Source of the DNA: DASWZN01 sp963841635
GTDB lineage: Bacteria; Acidobacteriota; Terriglobia; Bryobacterales; Bryobacteraceae
Direction of reading: 5' to 3'
DNA: 64,000 nucleotides
NCBI GenBank assembly: GCA_963841635.1
Contig: CAWJDO010000002.1
Coordinates: forward strand, 5,084,001-5,148,000
Both the position numbers and the translations under genes were made by a program. Positions 31,962 through 40,466 of the stretch are shown piece after piece. How positions within the stretch are numbered: position 1 is the first letter of the stretch; every line of letters starts with the position of its first letter. The notes under the pieces were generated by a model. The model ran no database searches, was not told the origin of the DNA, and saw only the letters and a program-made list of their open reading frames with translations.

Positions 31962-33191
31962 ATGGCAGTGACGATCCAGGACTACGCGGAGGCCGCCGGC
32001 CCGGCGGTCATCGAGGAGTTGCGGGCGCTGGCCGATCGGGTATGCGGCCTTCGCATGCGAAACGTCAACTCCACTGCGGTCGGCGGCGGCGTGGCGGAAA
32101 TTCTGACGCGCATGATTCCGCTGATGCGGGATCTGGGCATTGACGCGCACTGGGATGTGATCAAAGGCGACCAGGCCTTCTACAATGTCACCAAGGCCTT
32201 TCACAACGCGCTGCACGGCAAGACCGAGGAGATCACGGAGCAGATGCTGGAGATCTTCCGGGCGACCACCGAGATGAATCTCCGCGAGCTCGATCTCGAC
32301 AGCGACATCGTCGTGATTCACGACCCCCAGCCCGCCGGTTTGGTGGAGCGCAAGAAAGACATGGGCCGGCGGTGGATCTGGCGCTGCCACATCGACGTGT
32401 CCTCGCCTCAGCCCGACGTCTGGAATTTCCTGCGGCCGTGGGTGGAGCAGTATGACGCGGCTGTGTTCTCCATGCCGGACTTCGCTCAACAGTTGCCGAT
32501 CCCGCAGTTTCGCGTCGCGCCCTCCATCGATCCGTTGAGCGACAAGAACAAGCCGTTGGACAAGGCATACATCCTGCAGGTGCTGGAGAAGTATGGCATC
32601 GACCCGGGCAAACCGATGCTGATCCAGGTCTCGCGCTACGACCGGCTGAAGGATCCGCTGGGCGTGATCGCGGCGTACAAGCTGGTCAGGAAGCGGCACC
32701 GCTGCCAGCTGGTGCTGGCGGGCGGGGGCGCCACCGACGATCCGGAGGGCGAGAAGGTTCTTGGCGAAGTGCGCGAGGCTGCCGAGGGCGATCCCGACAT
32801 TCATGTTTTGCTGCTGCCGCCGTTCAGCGACCTGGAGATCAATGCGCTGGTGCGCGCTTCGACCGTGGCGATTCAGAAGTCGATCCGCGAGGGATTCGGC
32901 CTCACGGTGAGCGAGGCGCTGTGGAAGCGGAAGCCGGTGATCGGCGGCGCGGTGGGCGGCATCAAGCTGCAGGTCATCGACGGCGTGACCGGCTACGTGG
33001 TGCATTCCCCCGAAGGCTGCGCGAATCGGATCTCGCAGCTGCTGCGGGACCGCAAGCTGCGCGAGCGCCTGGGGGACAACGGCCGCGAGCACGTCCGCCA
33101 GAACTTCCTGGTGACGCGCCAGGTGAAGGACGCCATCCTGGGGATGCTGGCTCTCGATCACCCAGGCGAGAGCGTGGTGAACCTGGGGTAA
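31962..33191 (+). CDS. TreT-like GT4 trehalose-forming glycosyltransferase
   Basis: The 409-residue protein has a GT-B fold of the trehalose synthase (TreT) group: NSTAVGGGVAEIL at the N-terminus, DIVVIHDPQPAGL, VSRYDRLKDPLGVI, LAGGGATDDPEGE and the donor E-x7-E region VQKSIREGFGLTVSEALWK-type, seen here as AIQKSIREGFGLTVSEALWK. TreT makes trehalose in one step from NDP-glucose and glucose. It is the last gene of the otsA operon. The partial gene at the left edge of the window is a paralogue. Confidence 0.8.
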   Translation: MAVTIQDYAEAAGPAVIEELRALADRVCGLRMRNVNSTAVGGGVAEILTRMIPLMRDLGIDAHWDVIKGDQAFYNVTKAFHNALHGKTEEITEQMLEIFRATTEMNLRELDLDSDIVVIHDPQPAGLVERKKDMGRRWIWRCHIDVSSPQPDVWNFLRPWVEQYDAAVFSMPDFAQQLPIPQFRVAPSIDPLSDKNKPLDKAYILQVLEKYGIDPGKPMLIQVSRYDRLKDPLGVIAAYKLVRKRHRCQLVLAGGGATDDPEGEKVLGEVREAAEGDPDIHVLLLPPFSDLEINALVRASTVAIQKSIREGFGLTVSEALWKRKPVIGGAVGGIKLQVIDGVTGYVVHSPEGCANRISQLLRDRKLRERLGDNGREHVRQNFLVTRQVKDAILGMLALDHPGESVVNLG

Positions 33192-33325
33192 GGGACGGCG
33201 GTCCGCTCCAGCAGTTTCGGAACTTCCGATGACAGGCAGTAGGGGGAAGGCCCACCGGCCTGTTTGAAGTCCGCTTTCTCACCTGCTTGGATCGGGCTCC
33301 TATTTTCGCATTCAGAACATTTCGC

Positions 33326-33353
33326 TTGATTTCCGTATGTCTGATGGTATACT
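33326..33353 (+). promoter_or_regulatory. Likely promoter of the insertion sequence
   Basis: TTGATT (33326-33331) and TATACT (33348-33353) are separated by 16 bp. This is the best sigma-70-like pair seen in the window. It lies inside the left end of the IS, 55 bp ahead of the first IS gene. Confidence 0.45.
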
Positions 33354-33407
33354 TATCATGAGATATACGGCGCCTATTCTCACCCCCGCGGCCCCCAGGC
33401 CGCCCGC

Positions 33408-33731
33408 TTGCGTCAGCGTAAGGCCCAGCTTCTCCGGGCCTTCCCCATCCCCGACGATTTGCTGCCCGGTTCGCTTTCCCAGAGCCATCTTCGTTGCGGG
33501 AAACCCACCTGTCACTGCGCCCAACCCAAAGACCCTGGCCACCCCATCTGGACGCTGACTTTCATGGTCAACGGCAAGAAGCACACCCAGCACATCCCCA
33601 GCGAGTGGGTCGAAGAAGTCCAGCGAAGAGTCACCGCCGGCCGCGAGTTTCAGGACGCGGTTCGCGAGGTCCTGGCCGCCAACGCACAACTTCTGGTCCT
33701 GGCCCGCAAACAGCGCCTCGCGCAACCGTGA
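33408..33731 (+). CDS. DUF6788-type IS accessory protein
   Basis: The 107-residue protein has a Cys/His cluster (RCGKPTCHCAQP) and a charged helical tail. This is the DUF6788 pattern found just upstream of certain DDE transposases. It starts with TTG at 33408 because no ATG lies in frame after the preceding stop. Its TGA overlaps the GTG start of the transposase (GTGA, 33728-33731). A zinc-binding accessory role in transposition is inferred. Confidence 0.65.
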   Translation: MRQRKAQLLRAFPIPDDLLPGSLSQSHLRCGKPTCHCAQPKDPGHPIWTLTFMVNGKKHTQHIPSEWVEEVQRRVTAGREFQDAVREVLAANAQLLVLARKQRLAQP

Positions 33732-34921
33732 ACCTTCCCAGCCCGCGCCGCTTGTGGAAATTCGTGGCGCGGCAACTCGGTCTGAAGAAGTTCCTCCACG
33801 CTCCGGGCGATGGCCGGCCGCAACCGCAGATTCCCGCCCTGGCCCTGTACTGGTCGATGCTGATGGGTCAACTCCTGCGCGCCTGCAGTTTTCTTGGTGT
33901 CGAGGCGCTGGTGTCCTCGCCCGCACGCAGGGCGTTGAAGGTGAGTACTTCTTTCGGCGACGATGCGCTCGGCTATTTCACCGAACGGCTGGATGCCGAC
34001 TCCACGCGCCAGGCCGCGGCCCGGATCGTGGGCCGGGCCAAACGCAACAAGGCCTTCGACGACTGCGCTTTCATCGGACTGGCGATTGACGGCACCACCG
34101 GCGGACGATGCCGACAGCCAGGCTGTTCGCTGTGCCGCCCGTTTCGCAATAAGAAGAAGGAGATCGTCGGCTATCGCCACCACTGTGTCCTGATCAGCGT
34201 GGTCGGCACGGGGCTGTCGCTGCCCTTCGATGTCGAGCCCTATGGCGCGGGAGATAGCGAGTACAGCGCCGGCCAACGCCTCCTCCGTCGCGCGGTGGCT
34301 AACCTCGGCGTGCGCTTCGCCAACTACGTGGTCGTTGACGGTGAGTTCGCCACCCCTCCCTTCCTCCACGTCGCCGACGAGGTGGGATTGAAGGTCATCG
34401 CCCGGTTGAAGGACAATCTGCCGGAGTTACAAGCCGCGGTCGAGAAGCGGTTCCGATCCCAAAGCCCCAAGCTGGTTTTCCGGGAGGGTAAGGATCGGGT
34501 CGAGATCTGGGATGCCGACGACTTTGGTCCCTGGGAGACACTCCACTGGAAAGCGGTGCGCGTGATCCGATACCGGCAGATCAAGCCTGACGGCAAGGTG
34601 ATCGAGGCGTCCTGGCTAACGAACGTCTCCTCGCGCCGGGTGGGATGTCGTTCTCTTTATCGCATGGCGAAAAGCCGCTGGGAGATCGAGAACCAGGGCT
34701 TCAACGACGCCAAGAACCGTTACGGCTTCCGCCACATCTGCCACCACGAGCCCAACAGTTTGTTGCTGCAGTGGCTGATCACGGCGCTGGCCTTGACGAT
34801 CGAACGGCTGTATCGACTGCGCTACTTGCATCGCGGCACGCACGCGGCACGCAGCGCGATCGACCTGGTGCGACAGTTGTGGCTCAGCCTCGGACGGCCG
34901 GTAGCGTTTGATACCGGGTAG
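33728..34921 (+). CDS. DDE transposase (IS4-like fold)
   Basis: This 397-residue protein has an RNase-H-type DDE core: first Asp in GLAIDGTTGGRC, second in YVVVDGEFATPPFL, and the Glu in SRWEIENQGFNDAKNRYGF, a variant of the IS4-family YREK helix. Between them lies an insertion with KVIARLKDNLPELQ. A GxxC/CxxC segment (CRQPGCSLCRP) follows the first Asp. It starts with GTG coupled to the DUF6788 gene. All three catalytic residues are present, so it should be functional. Confidence 0.85.
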   Translation: MNLPSPRRLWKFVARQLGLKKFLHAPGDGRPQPQIPALALYWSMLMGQLLRACSFLGVEALVSSPARRALKVSTSFGDDALGYFTERLDADSTRQAAARIVGRAKRNKAFDDCAFIGLAIDGTTGGRCRQPGCSLCRPFRNKKKEIVGYRHHCVLISVVGTGLSLPFDVEPYGAGDSEYSAGQRLLRRAVANLGVRFANYVVVDGEFATPPFLHVADEVGLKVIARLKDNLPELQAAVEKRFRSQSPKLVFREGKDRVEIWDADDFGPWETLHWKAVRVIRYRQIKPDGKVIEASWLTNVSSRRVGCRSLYRMAKSRWEIENQGFNDAKNRYGFRHICHHEPNSLLLQWLITALALTIERLYRLRYLHRGTHAARSAIDLVRQLWLSLGRPVAFDTG

Positions 34922-35182
34922 GCCAGCGCCAGACAGGCTACGTGATCTTTCTCAGTCTGATTGGCTGCGCCCCGTTGTTCCGTAGGGAATCCCGCCCCTG
35001 AAAATGCCCTCGTCCGCGCCATGTCTCTTCACCACCGCCATAAGTCCTCTCGCACGCCTCTGCCGTCCCGCTCGGCGCCCAGAGTTCCGAAACGGCTGAC
35101 TCCGCTCCCTCACGGTCGCGGTTCGGTGGCGGGCGATGATATACTGGCCTGACATTGTGCCCAACCGGCACTTCTCCATGCT

Positions 35183-35944
35183 ATGTGGTCCGGACACTAC
35201 GGCTTTTTAATTCGCCAGTTAATTCTCAAGGATTTCAAAATCCGCTACAGGAATATGTCCCTGGGGGCTTTCTGGTCTCTTCTGAATCCCATCGTGATGA
35301 TGTCGGTCATGACGTTCGTCTTCACGAAGGTCTACAAGTCCACGATCCCCCATTTTCCGGTATTCCTGTTGTGCGGCCTGGTGCCGTATAACTTCTTCGT
35401 ACTGGCGTGGTCCACGGGGACTGGTTCGATCGTCGAAAACGCGGCTCTCATCAAGCGCGTGCCGGTGCCGCGCGTGGTGGTTCCGATCGCGACGGTGCTT
35501 TCGAACTGCCTGCAGCTCGGGATTCAGTTCGCTCTGTTGCTGAGCCTGGTGCTGGCGTCGGGAGTGGGCATCAACATTCAGTGGATCTGGCTTCCGGCGC
35601 TGTGGTTCCTGGAGATTCTGTTCGTCTGCGGGCTGGCGATGCTGTCGTCCGCGTTGAACGTCTATATCCGCGACATGCGGTACGTGGTTGAGTCGATCAA
35701 TGTGGTTTTGTTCTGGCTCGTTCCGATTTTTTACTCCTTCGCATCGATCCCTAAAGCCTATGCCGAGATCTACCAGCTCAATCCGATCGCGGCGCTGGTG
35801 CTGGCTCTGCGCAACGTCCTGCTGGAGGCGCAGGCACCTCCACAGACGCTTCTCATTAAGCTCGTCGGAGTGTCGGCTACCGTGTTCGCGCTGGGCTGGA
35901 TCGGCTTCCGGCGCCTGAAGCCGGGTTTCTACGATTACCTATAG
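35183..35944 (+). CDS. ABC-2 polysaccharide export permease (Wzm/TagG type)
   Basis: The 253-residue membrane protein has six TM segments. It contains the family cues LILKDFKIRYRNMSLGAFWS, LCGLVPYNFF and NVYIRDMRYVVESINVVLFW. Such permeases export O-antigen, teichoic acid or other lipid-linked glycans. It starts 82 bp beyond the right end of the IS. A TATACT box at 35140-35145 lies in that gap without a clear -35. The ATPase gene follows after 6 bp. Confidence 0.88.
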   Translation: MWSGHYGFLIRQLILKDFKIRYRNMSLGAFWSLLNPIVMMSVMTFVFTKVYKSTIPHFPVFLLCGLVPYNFFVLAWSTGTGSIVENAALIKRVPVPRVVVPIATVLSNCLQLGIQFALLLSLVLASGVGINIQWIWLPALWFLEILFVCGLAMLSSALNVYIRDMRYVVESINVVLFWLVPIFYSFASIPKAYAEIYQLNPIAALVLALRNVLLEAQAPPQTLLIKLVGVSATVFALGWIGFRRLKPGFYDYL

Positions 35945-35950
35945 CCGCCT

Positions 35951-36742
35951 ATGCCACTAATTAACGTAAATGGTGTGTCCAAAGTTTTCCGGCGGCATAG
36001 CGGACGCCAGCTCCTGAGGCAGCGGATATCCGGCCTGTTTCGCGCCAGGACCGACCAGGACTATTTCCACGCTCTCAGGGACGTGACGTTCTCGGTGGAA
36101 CGGGGCGAATCCGTGGCGCTGATCGGCGGCAACGGCGCCGGCAAGAGCACCATGCTGAGCCTGATTACGGGATTAACCGAGCCCACCAAGGGCACGGTCG
36201 AAGTGAACGGACGGCTGGCGGCTTTGCTCGAATTGGGCTCCGGCTTTCATCCGGACCTAACAGGCCGAGAGAATGTCTACGTGAACGCGGCGCTGCTGGG
36301 CATGTCGGCGAAGGAGGCCAAGGACCGCTTCGCCGCGATCGTCGAGTTCTCCGGAATCGGCGATTTCGTAGATGAGCCGCTGAGGACCTATTCGAGCGGC
36401 ATGCAGGTGCGGTTGGCGTTCTCGATTGCGGTTCATGTGGAGCCGGCGATTCTGCTGGTGGATGAAGTGCTGGCGGTAGGCGATTCCGAGTTTCAGGAGA
36501 AGTGCCTGAAGAAGGTGACGGAATTGCGCAAGCGGCAGACGACGATGCTGTGCGTGTCGCACAGCCCGGCGATGGTGACCGGCTTCTGCGACCGGGCCAT
36601 CTGGCTGCATCATGGCCAGGTCGTGCTGGACGGCGCGGCCGGGCCGGTGATGGAGGCCTACACTCAGTACGCGAGCGATCCGGAGGCGGGACTTCCGCAG
36701 CGCGGTCCTTCAACCCCGGAACATATTGCGCATCAGGAATAG
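35951..36742 (+). CDS. ABC transporter ATPase for polysaccharide export (Wzt/TagH type)
   Basis: The 263-residue ATPase has Walker A GGNGAGKST (residues 59-67), LLELGSGFHPDLTGREN (family motif), signature YSSGMQVRLAFSIA, and Walker B ILLVDEVLAVGD with its switch His in CVSHSP. It lacks the C-terminal carbohydrate-binding domain of Wzt proteins that recognise modified glycans, so export may not depend on a terminal sugar mark. It is paired with the permease upstream. Its 3' end overlaps the proline dehydrogenase gene by 33 bp (convergent). Confidence 0.9.
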   Translation: MPLINVNGVSKVFRRHSGRQLLRQRISGLFRARTDQDYFHALRDVTFSVERGESVALIGGNGAGKSTMLSLITGLTEPTKGTVEVNGRLAALLELGSGFHPDLTGRENVYVNAALLGMSAKEAKDRFAAIVEFSGIGDFVDEPLRTYSSGMQVRLAFSIAVHVEPAILLVDEVLAVGDSEFQEKCLKKVTELRKRQTTMLCVSHSPAMVTGFCDRAIWLHHGQVVLDGAAGPVMEAYTQYASDPEAGLPQRGPSTPEHIAHQE

Positions 36743-37624
36743 CAGGTTCGCCGGCCGCTCCGCCAGGCGCCGCATGAAGTACGGATACCAGGCCTCGCCA
36801 AACGGCACGTAGAGGCGAATGCGGTACCCTTCCGCCACGAAGCGCCGGGCCAGGTCGCGGCGAATCCCGTACAGCATCTGAAATTCGTAGCGGTCCGGCG
36901 GGATGCCGCGCTCGCGCGTGAAACGGTGCGCCTCCTCGATGATGCGCTGGTCGTGCGTGGCCAGGCCGGGATACGTCCCCCGATCGAGCAGAACCTGCAT
37001 GAGCCGCACGTAGCTCTCATCCACCTCGCGCTTGGTCGCGAAGGCCACCTCTGCCGGCTCTTTGTACGCCCCCTTGCACAGGCGCACCGGCACGCGCAGC
37101 TCGCACATGCGCTCGATGTCCTTGGCGCTCCGGCGCAGGTAGGCCTGCACCACGGCCCTTATGTTGCCGTGGGCTGCATGCATGGCGCAGGCGATATCGA
37201 GCGTGCGGTCGGTGTACTCACTCGACTCCATGTCGATTTCGACCGTCTTTCCGAGCCGCGCCGCCTCGCTTACCAGGAGTTCGACGTTGGCGCGGCACTC
37301 GGATTCCGCGAGGTCGAGGCCGAATTGCGTGAGCTTGATCGAAATGGAGGCTTCGAACCCGCTGGCGGCGATGCGGTGCAGGATCTCGAGGTAGCCGTCG
37401 CGCGACGCCTCGGCCTCCGCCGGCGATGTGACGCTCTCGCCCAGCCGGTCCAGGCTGACCAGGATTCGCTCGCCTTCCAGGCGCTTGCAGACCGACAGGC
37501 CGTCGTCGAGCGTCAGCCCAGCGATGAACCGCTCGGTGAGACGGTCGGCGATGGGCGACGTCTCCATCCAGCGGCGCAGTCTTTTCCGGCGGGATAAGTA
37601 CAGCAGCAAGCTGCGTAAAGCCAT
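36710..37624 (-). CDS. Proline dehydrogenase (monofunctional, FAD-dependent)
   Basis: The 304-residue TIM-barrel enzyme oxidises proline to pyrroline-5-carboxylate. It shows ISIKLTQFGLDL, VEIDMESSEYTDRTLDI, VVQAYLRRSAKDIERM, VRLCKGAYKEP, LATHDQRIIEEA, FQMLYGIRRDLARRF and YVPFGEAWYPYFMRRLAERP, the full PutA-domain pattern. ATG 37624 has GGGAG upstream; the frame is open further but does not resemble the family. No pyrroline-5-carboxylate dehydrogenase is adjacent. It lies 32 bp after the cyclase-like gene. Confidence 0.92.
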   Translation of the reverse strand: MALRSLLLYLSRRKRLRRWMETSPIADRLTERFIAGLTLDDGLSVCKRLEGERILVSLDRLGESVTSPAEAEASRDGYLEILHRIAASGFEASISIKLTQFGLDLAESECRANVELLVSEAARLGKTVEIDMESSEYTDRTLDIACAMHAAHGNIRAVVQAYLRRSAKDIERMCELRVPVRLCKGAYKEPAEVAFATKREVDESYVRLMQVLLDRGTYPGLATHDQRIIEEAHRFTRERGIPPDRYEFQMLYGIRRDLARRFVAEGYRIRLYVPFGEAWYPYFMRRLAERPANLLFLMRNMFRG

Positions 37625-37656
37625 GACGACTCCCAGCATACTTCTAATCGGCGGGA

Positions 37657-38601
37657 CTAAGCACCTCCAACAGGTGGTGCCCACCATTCGAGAACGCGCA
37701 GTGCCCGCAGTGTATTCCAGCGGCTCGGCAGACCGGCCTTTTCGAGTTCGAAGAACACCAGGCCCGGGTACCCTCGCGGAAGGGTCCAACGGCCGTCCGG
37801 CCGCTGCCTCTTGCGGACGATGGCGATGGCTTCTTCGAGGCGCGGGTCGCGCTCGGCGCCCGCATCCCGGAAATAGTCCAGCGCGCGGAGAATGTCGTAG
37901 TGCCAGCGCGCCGGGAAGGCGAATCGGGTCATCGCCCGATCCACCACGGCGCCGGTGCGGTGGGAGCGGAAAAGGCTGTGCTGGAGGAGGAACTCGCGTC
38001 CCCGGCTCCCGGCCGCGCACAGTTCGGAACGGCAGGGCGGATCGAGCCGCTCGAAATCCAGCAACGCCTCGAGAGCACAGATGGTGGTGTGAAACGAGCC
38101 GTGGGTCGCGCCGCGAGCGCGCCGGCAATTCCAGCCGCCGTCGCCCATCTGCTCGTGAAACAAATAGCCAGCCAGCGTTTCCAGGCGCGGATCCCGCAAG
38201 CCGAAGAACGCCGCGATAGAGAGCACCATGCCACTGACGCAGGTCTCGCTGGTCTTGTGGGTCTTCCTCCACAGGTTGATGCCGCCATCGCGGAACAGGC
38301 CGGCGTCGAGCAGCAGGCGGCAACCCGCCAGGGCCTGCTCGTTTCCGGCCGGCAGGCCGAGGCTGCGAAGCAGGAGCAGGGTGTAGGTGGTGGAGGTCCA
38401 TTTCGGCGTGTAGAGACCGTTGGCCCAGGTGCCAGCCGGATCCTGCAGGGCGAGGAGCTGCGCGCCCCAGCCCTCGGCTGCGACGCGGGCGCGTTCGCGC
38501 GCGACGGTCTGGGCGTCAGCGCCGCATAGATCGGCGAGCTTCTGCCAGCGGATCGCAGGATCGCCTTCGAGCGGCCAGCCGGTGGGCACCTGGATGTTCA
38601 C
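37657..38601 (-). CDS. Prenyltransferase/squalene-oxidase-repeat protein (terpene-cyclase-like fold)
   Basis: The 314-residue protein consists of alpha-alpha barrel repeats like those of squalene cyclase C-terminal halves: GTWANGLYTPKWTSTTYTL, MGDGGWNCRRARGATHGSFH, RRTGAVVDRA-type helix starts, and RPDGRWTLPRGYPGLVFFEL. The QxxDGxW-like repeats are present, but the DxDD acid motif of hopene cyclase is not, so it is unlikely to be a classical cyclase. GTG 38601 overlaps the permease stop (GTGA). Function is unknown; a lipid- or protein-prenyl-binding role is possible. Confidence 0.65.
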   Translation of the reverse strand: MNIQVPTGWPLEGDPAIRWQKLADLCGADAQTVARERARVAAEGWGAQLLALQDPAGTWANGLYTPKWTSTTYTLLLLRSLGLPAGNEQALAGCRLLLDAGLFRDGGINLWRKTHKTSETCVSGMVLSIAAFFGLRDPRLETLAGYLFHEQMGDGGWNCRRARGATHGSFHTTICALEALLDFERLDPPCRSELCAAGSRGREFLLQHSLFRSHRTGAVVDRAMTRFAFPARWHYDILRALDYFRDAGAERDPRLEEAIAIVRKRQRPDGRWTLPRGYPGLVFFELEKAGLPSRWNTLRALRVLEWWAPPVGGA

Positions 38602-39799
38602 CTCAGCAACAGGATACCTGCCACGATGGTCGCCAGTGTCAGCGGAGCGCCGACCTTGAAATACTCCCAAAAGCTGATTCGCACCTGGTGGCGCGCCCGC
38701 TCGACCACGATCAGATTGGCCACCGATCCGAGCAGGGTCAGATTGCCCGCCAGGGTCGAGGACATGGCCAGCACCAGCCACGCCTGCCGGGGGTTGGCCA
38801 GGTGCGGGATCAGCGGCTTGAAGATCAGCACGGCGGGCACGTTGCTCACGATGTTCGAAAGCACGGCCGAGGTGGCGCTCAGCACGCCCACCCGTCCCAG
38901 GCCGAATCGCGCCGCGAACTGGAAAAAGTCGGCCGCCAGCGCCGTCTTCTCGATCCCGGCAATCACGATGAAGAGGCCGATGAACATCACCAGCAACTGC
39001 CAGTCGATCTCGTGGTAGACCTTCTGCGGCTTCACCCGGCGCGTGAGAAGGAGCACCGCGCCTGCTAGCAGGGCCACCTTCGGCACGGGCCAGCCGGCGA
39101 TGAAGAAGCCCAGCATGGCCGCCGCCACGGCCAGCAACTTCCACATGAGTAGGCGGTCGATCCTCACTGCCGGCTTTTCGATTTCGACGCGCTCCTCCAC
39201 GCGAAATTCCTTCCAGTACGCGATCACGATCGCCGCCACGGTCAGCACCAATCCGACCGCGGCCACCGGGGCCAGCGCCGCGACGAACGCGCCGTAGCCG
39301 ATCCGCGAGAAGCTGCCGATCATCATGTTCTGCGGGTTGCCGGTGATGGTTGCCACGCTGCCCACGTTGGCGCCCATGGCGACGGCGAGCAGGAACGGCA
39401 CGGGGTTGCGCCGCAGGGCCACCGCCGCTTCGAGCACCAGCGGCGTTAGCACCAGGCACATGGTGTCGTTGACGAACACGGCCGAGAAAACGCCCGAGAC
39501 CGCGACGATCGCAGCGAGCATCAGGACCGGCCGGTGGGCCCGCTCGACGGCCCAGGCCGCCACGGCGCGGAAGAAACCGGAGAGGCGCAGGTTCGCGACG
39601 ACGATCATCATTCCAAAGAGAAGAATGATAGTGTCGTAGTCGATGGACGCGTAGGCCTCCTAGAAGGTGAGCACGTTGAAGGCGATCATGAGCGCCGCGC
39701 CGATGATGGCGGCACCGGTGCGGCCGACGCGAAGGCCCGGCAGGCGGCCGATGCGAGGACCAGGTACGTGCCGAGGAAGATCAGGAAGGCGGTCAGCAC
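38598..39799 (-). pseudogene. ArsB/NhaD-type anion permease gene with frameshift and in-frame stop
   Basis: The C-terminal 337 codons (from ATG 39611) are intact and encode an ArsB/NhaD superfamily permease: VFVNDTMCLVLTPLVLE, ANVGSVATITGNPQNMMIGS and SNIVSNVPAVLI. The expected N-terminus is encoded upstream but broken. From GTG 39799 the reading VLTAFLIFLGTYLVLA is followed by a single-base deletion near 39752. A TAG at 39660-39662 then sits 17 codons ahead of ATG 39611. The damaged segment covers about 60 residues with the first TM helix or two. A shortened product from 39611 is possible but would lack a conserved part. Confidence 0.75.
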
Positions 39800-39870
39800 T
39801 CAGTGAGGATTATAGCGGCAGGCGGGCGGGGCGCTGCTCGCGATGCGGGCGTGGGCGCACGACGGATTGT

Positions 39871-39917
39871 GGGACAGGCACGAATTTCGCTAGAGCGGCG
39901 AAATTCGAGCCAGTCCC
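39871..39917. repeat. Palindromic repeat with 20-bp arms and 7-base loop
   Basis: The left arm (39871-39890, GGGACAGGCACGAATTTCGC) and the right arm (39898-39917) are complementary at 18 of 20 positions, including a perfect 10-bp inner stem. The loop is TAGAGCG. It sits 12 bp beyond the PAP2 stop, so as RNA from the minus strand it could end that transcript. No T-run follows. Length and symmetry also fit a dispersed REP-type repeat, which would need genome-wide counting. Confidence 0.75.
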
Positions 39918-39929
39918 GGGTCTGCGGCC

Positions 39930-40466
39930 TCAGTGAATCGCGGCGGCCGCGGCGTAGCCCAGGAGGCTGCCGATCATGGCGCCGGCGGTCACGTCGCTGA
40001 GGAAGTGCATGCCGAGCAGGACTCGCGAAACCGCCACGCTCACGGCGCAAAACAGCAGTCCCGCGAGCAGGACGGGATAGAAGGAACCGACCGCAATTGC
40101 AACCGCGAAAGCCGTGATGGCGTGACCGGAGGGGAACGAGAACTGGTCCGGGGGCAGCAGCGTCGCCCAGCAGTGCGGCTCGATGGCGCAGGGGCGCTTG
40201 CGTCCGGTCCAGTGCTTCAACTTGAGGAACGTCAGGATGCCGGCGCCCACGGCCAACGCACCCGCACTCACCGCCTCCATGCGAAGGGGTCCGCCGAAGG
40301 CGAGCAGTAGCGCGGCCAGCGTGCACCACAACCACCCGTCGCCGCCACGCGTCGCGCAGATCATCCACAGCCGGATCCAACGCGGCGCGCGCCAGCGGTT
40401 CACACGGCGCATCAGCCCGTAGTCGCCCGCCACGATCAGGTCGAAAAGCGGTCTCGCTGTCGTCAT
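39930..40466 (-). CDS. PAP2-family membrane phosphatase
   Basis: The 178-residue protein has about five TM segments and the complete PAP2 site: KHWTGRKRP (KxxxxxxRP), FPSGHAITAF (PSGH) and SRVLLGMHFLSD (SRxxxxxHxxxD). Such enzymes remove phosphate from phosphatidate, undecaprenyl pyrophosphate or similar lipids. ATG 40466 overlaps the stop of the PHP gene (ATGA), so it is coupled to it. Together with the divergent MGDG-like glycosyltransferase a lipid pathway is suggested but unproven. Confidence 0.9.
   Translation of the reverse strand: MTTARPLFDLIVAGDYGLMRRVNRWRAPRWIRLWMICATRGGDGWLWCTLAALLLAFGGPLRMEAVSAGALAVGAGILTFLKLKHWTGRKRPCAIEPHCWATLLPPDQFSFPSGHAITAFAVAIAVGSFYPVLLAGLLFCAVSVAVSRVLLGMHFLSDVTAGAMIGSLLGYAAAAAIH

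Larger units (their letters stand above)
33207..35100 (+). mobile_element. Insertion sequence (about 1.89 kb) with DUF6788 protein and DDE transposase
   Basis: The element is bounded by imperfect terminal inverted repeats: AGCAGTTTCGGAACT (33210-33224) and the complement of AGCCGTTTCGGAACT (35083-35097), 14 of 15 matching. The direct repeat TCCGC (33202-33206 and 35101-35105; identical for eight bases, TCCGCTCC) flanks it, so a 5- or 8-bp target duplication is visible. Exact ends are uncertain by three bases. It carries two overlapping genes. It is inserted between the trehalose operon and the ABC exporter. Both genes look intact, suggesting recent activity. Confidence 0.85.

Noticed and set aside
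38602..39459. A long open extension upstream of the cyclase-like gene in the same frame.
   Set aside because: It lies antiparallel in frame to the permease and encodes low-complexity Arg/Gly/Ala. The GTG at 38601 overlapping the permease stop is a better start.
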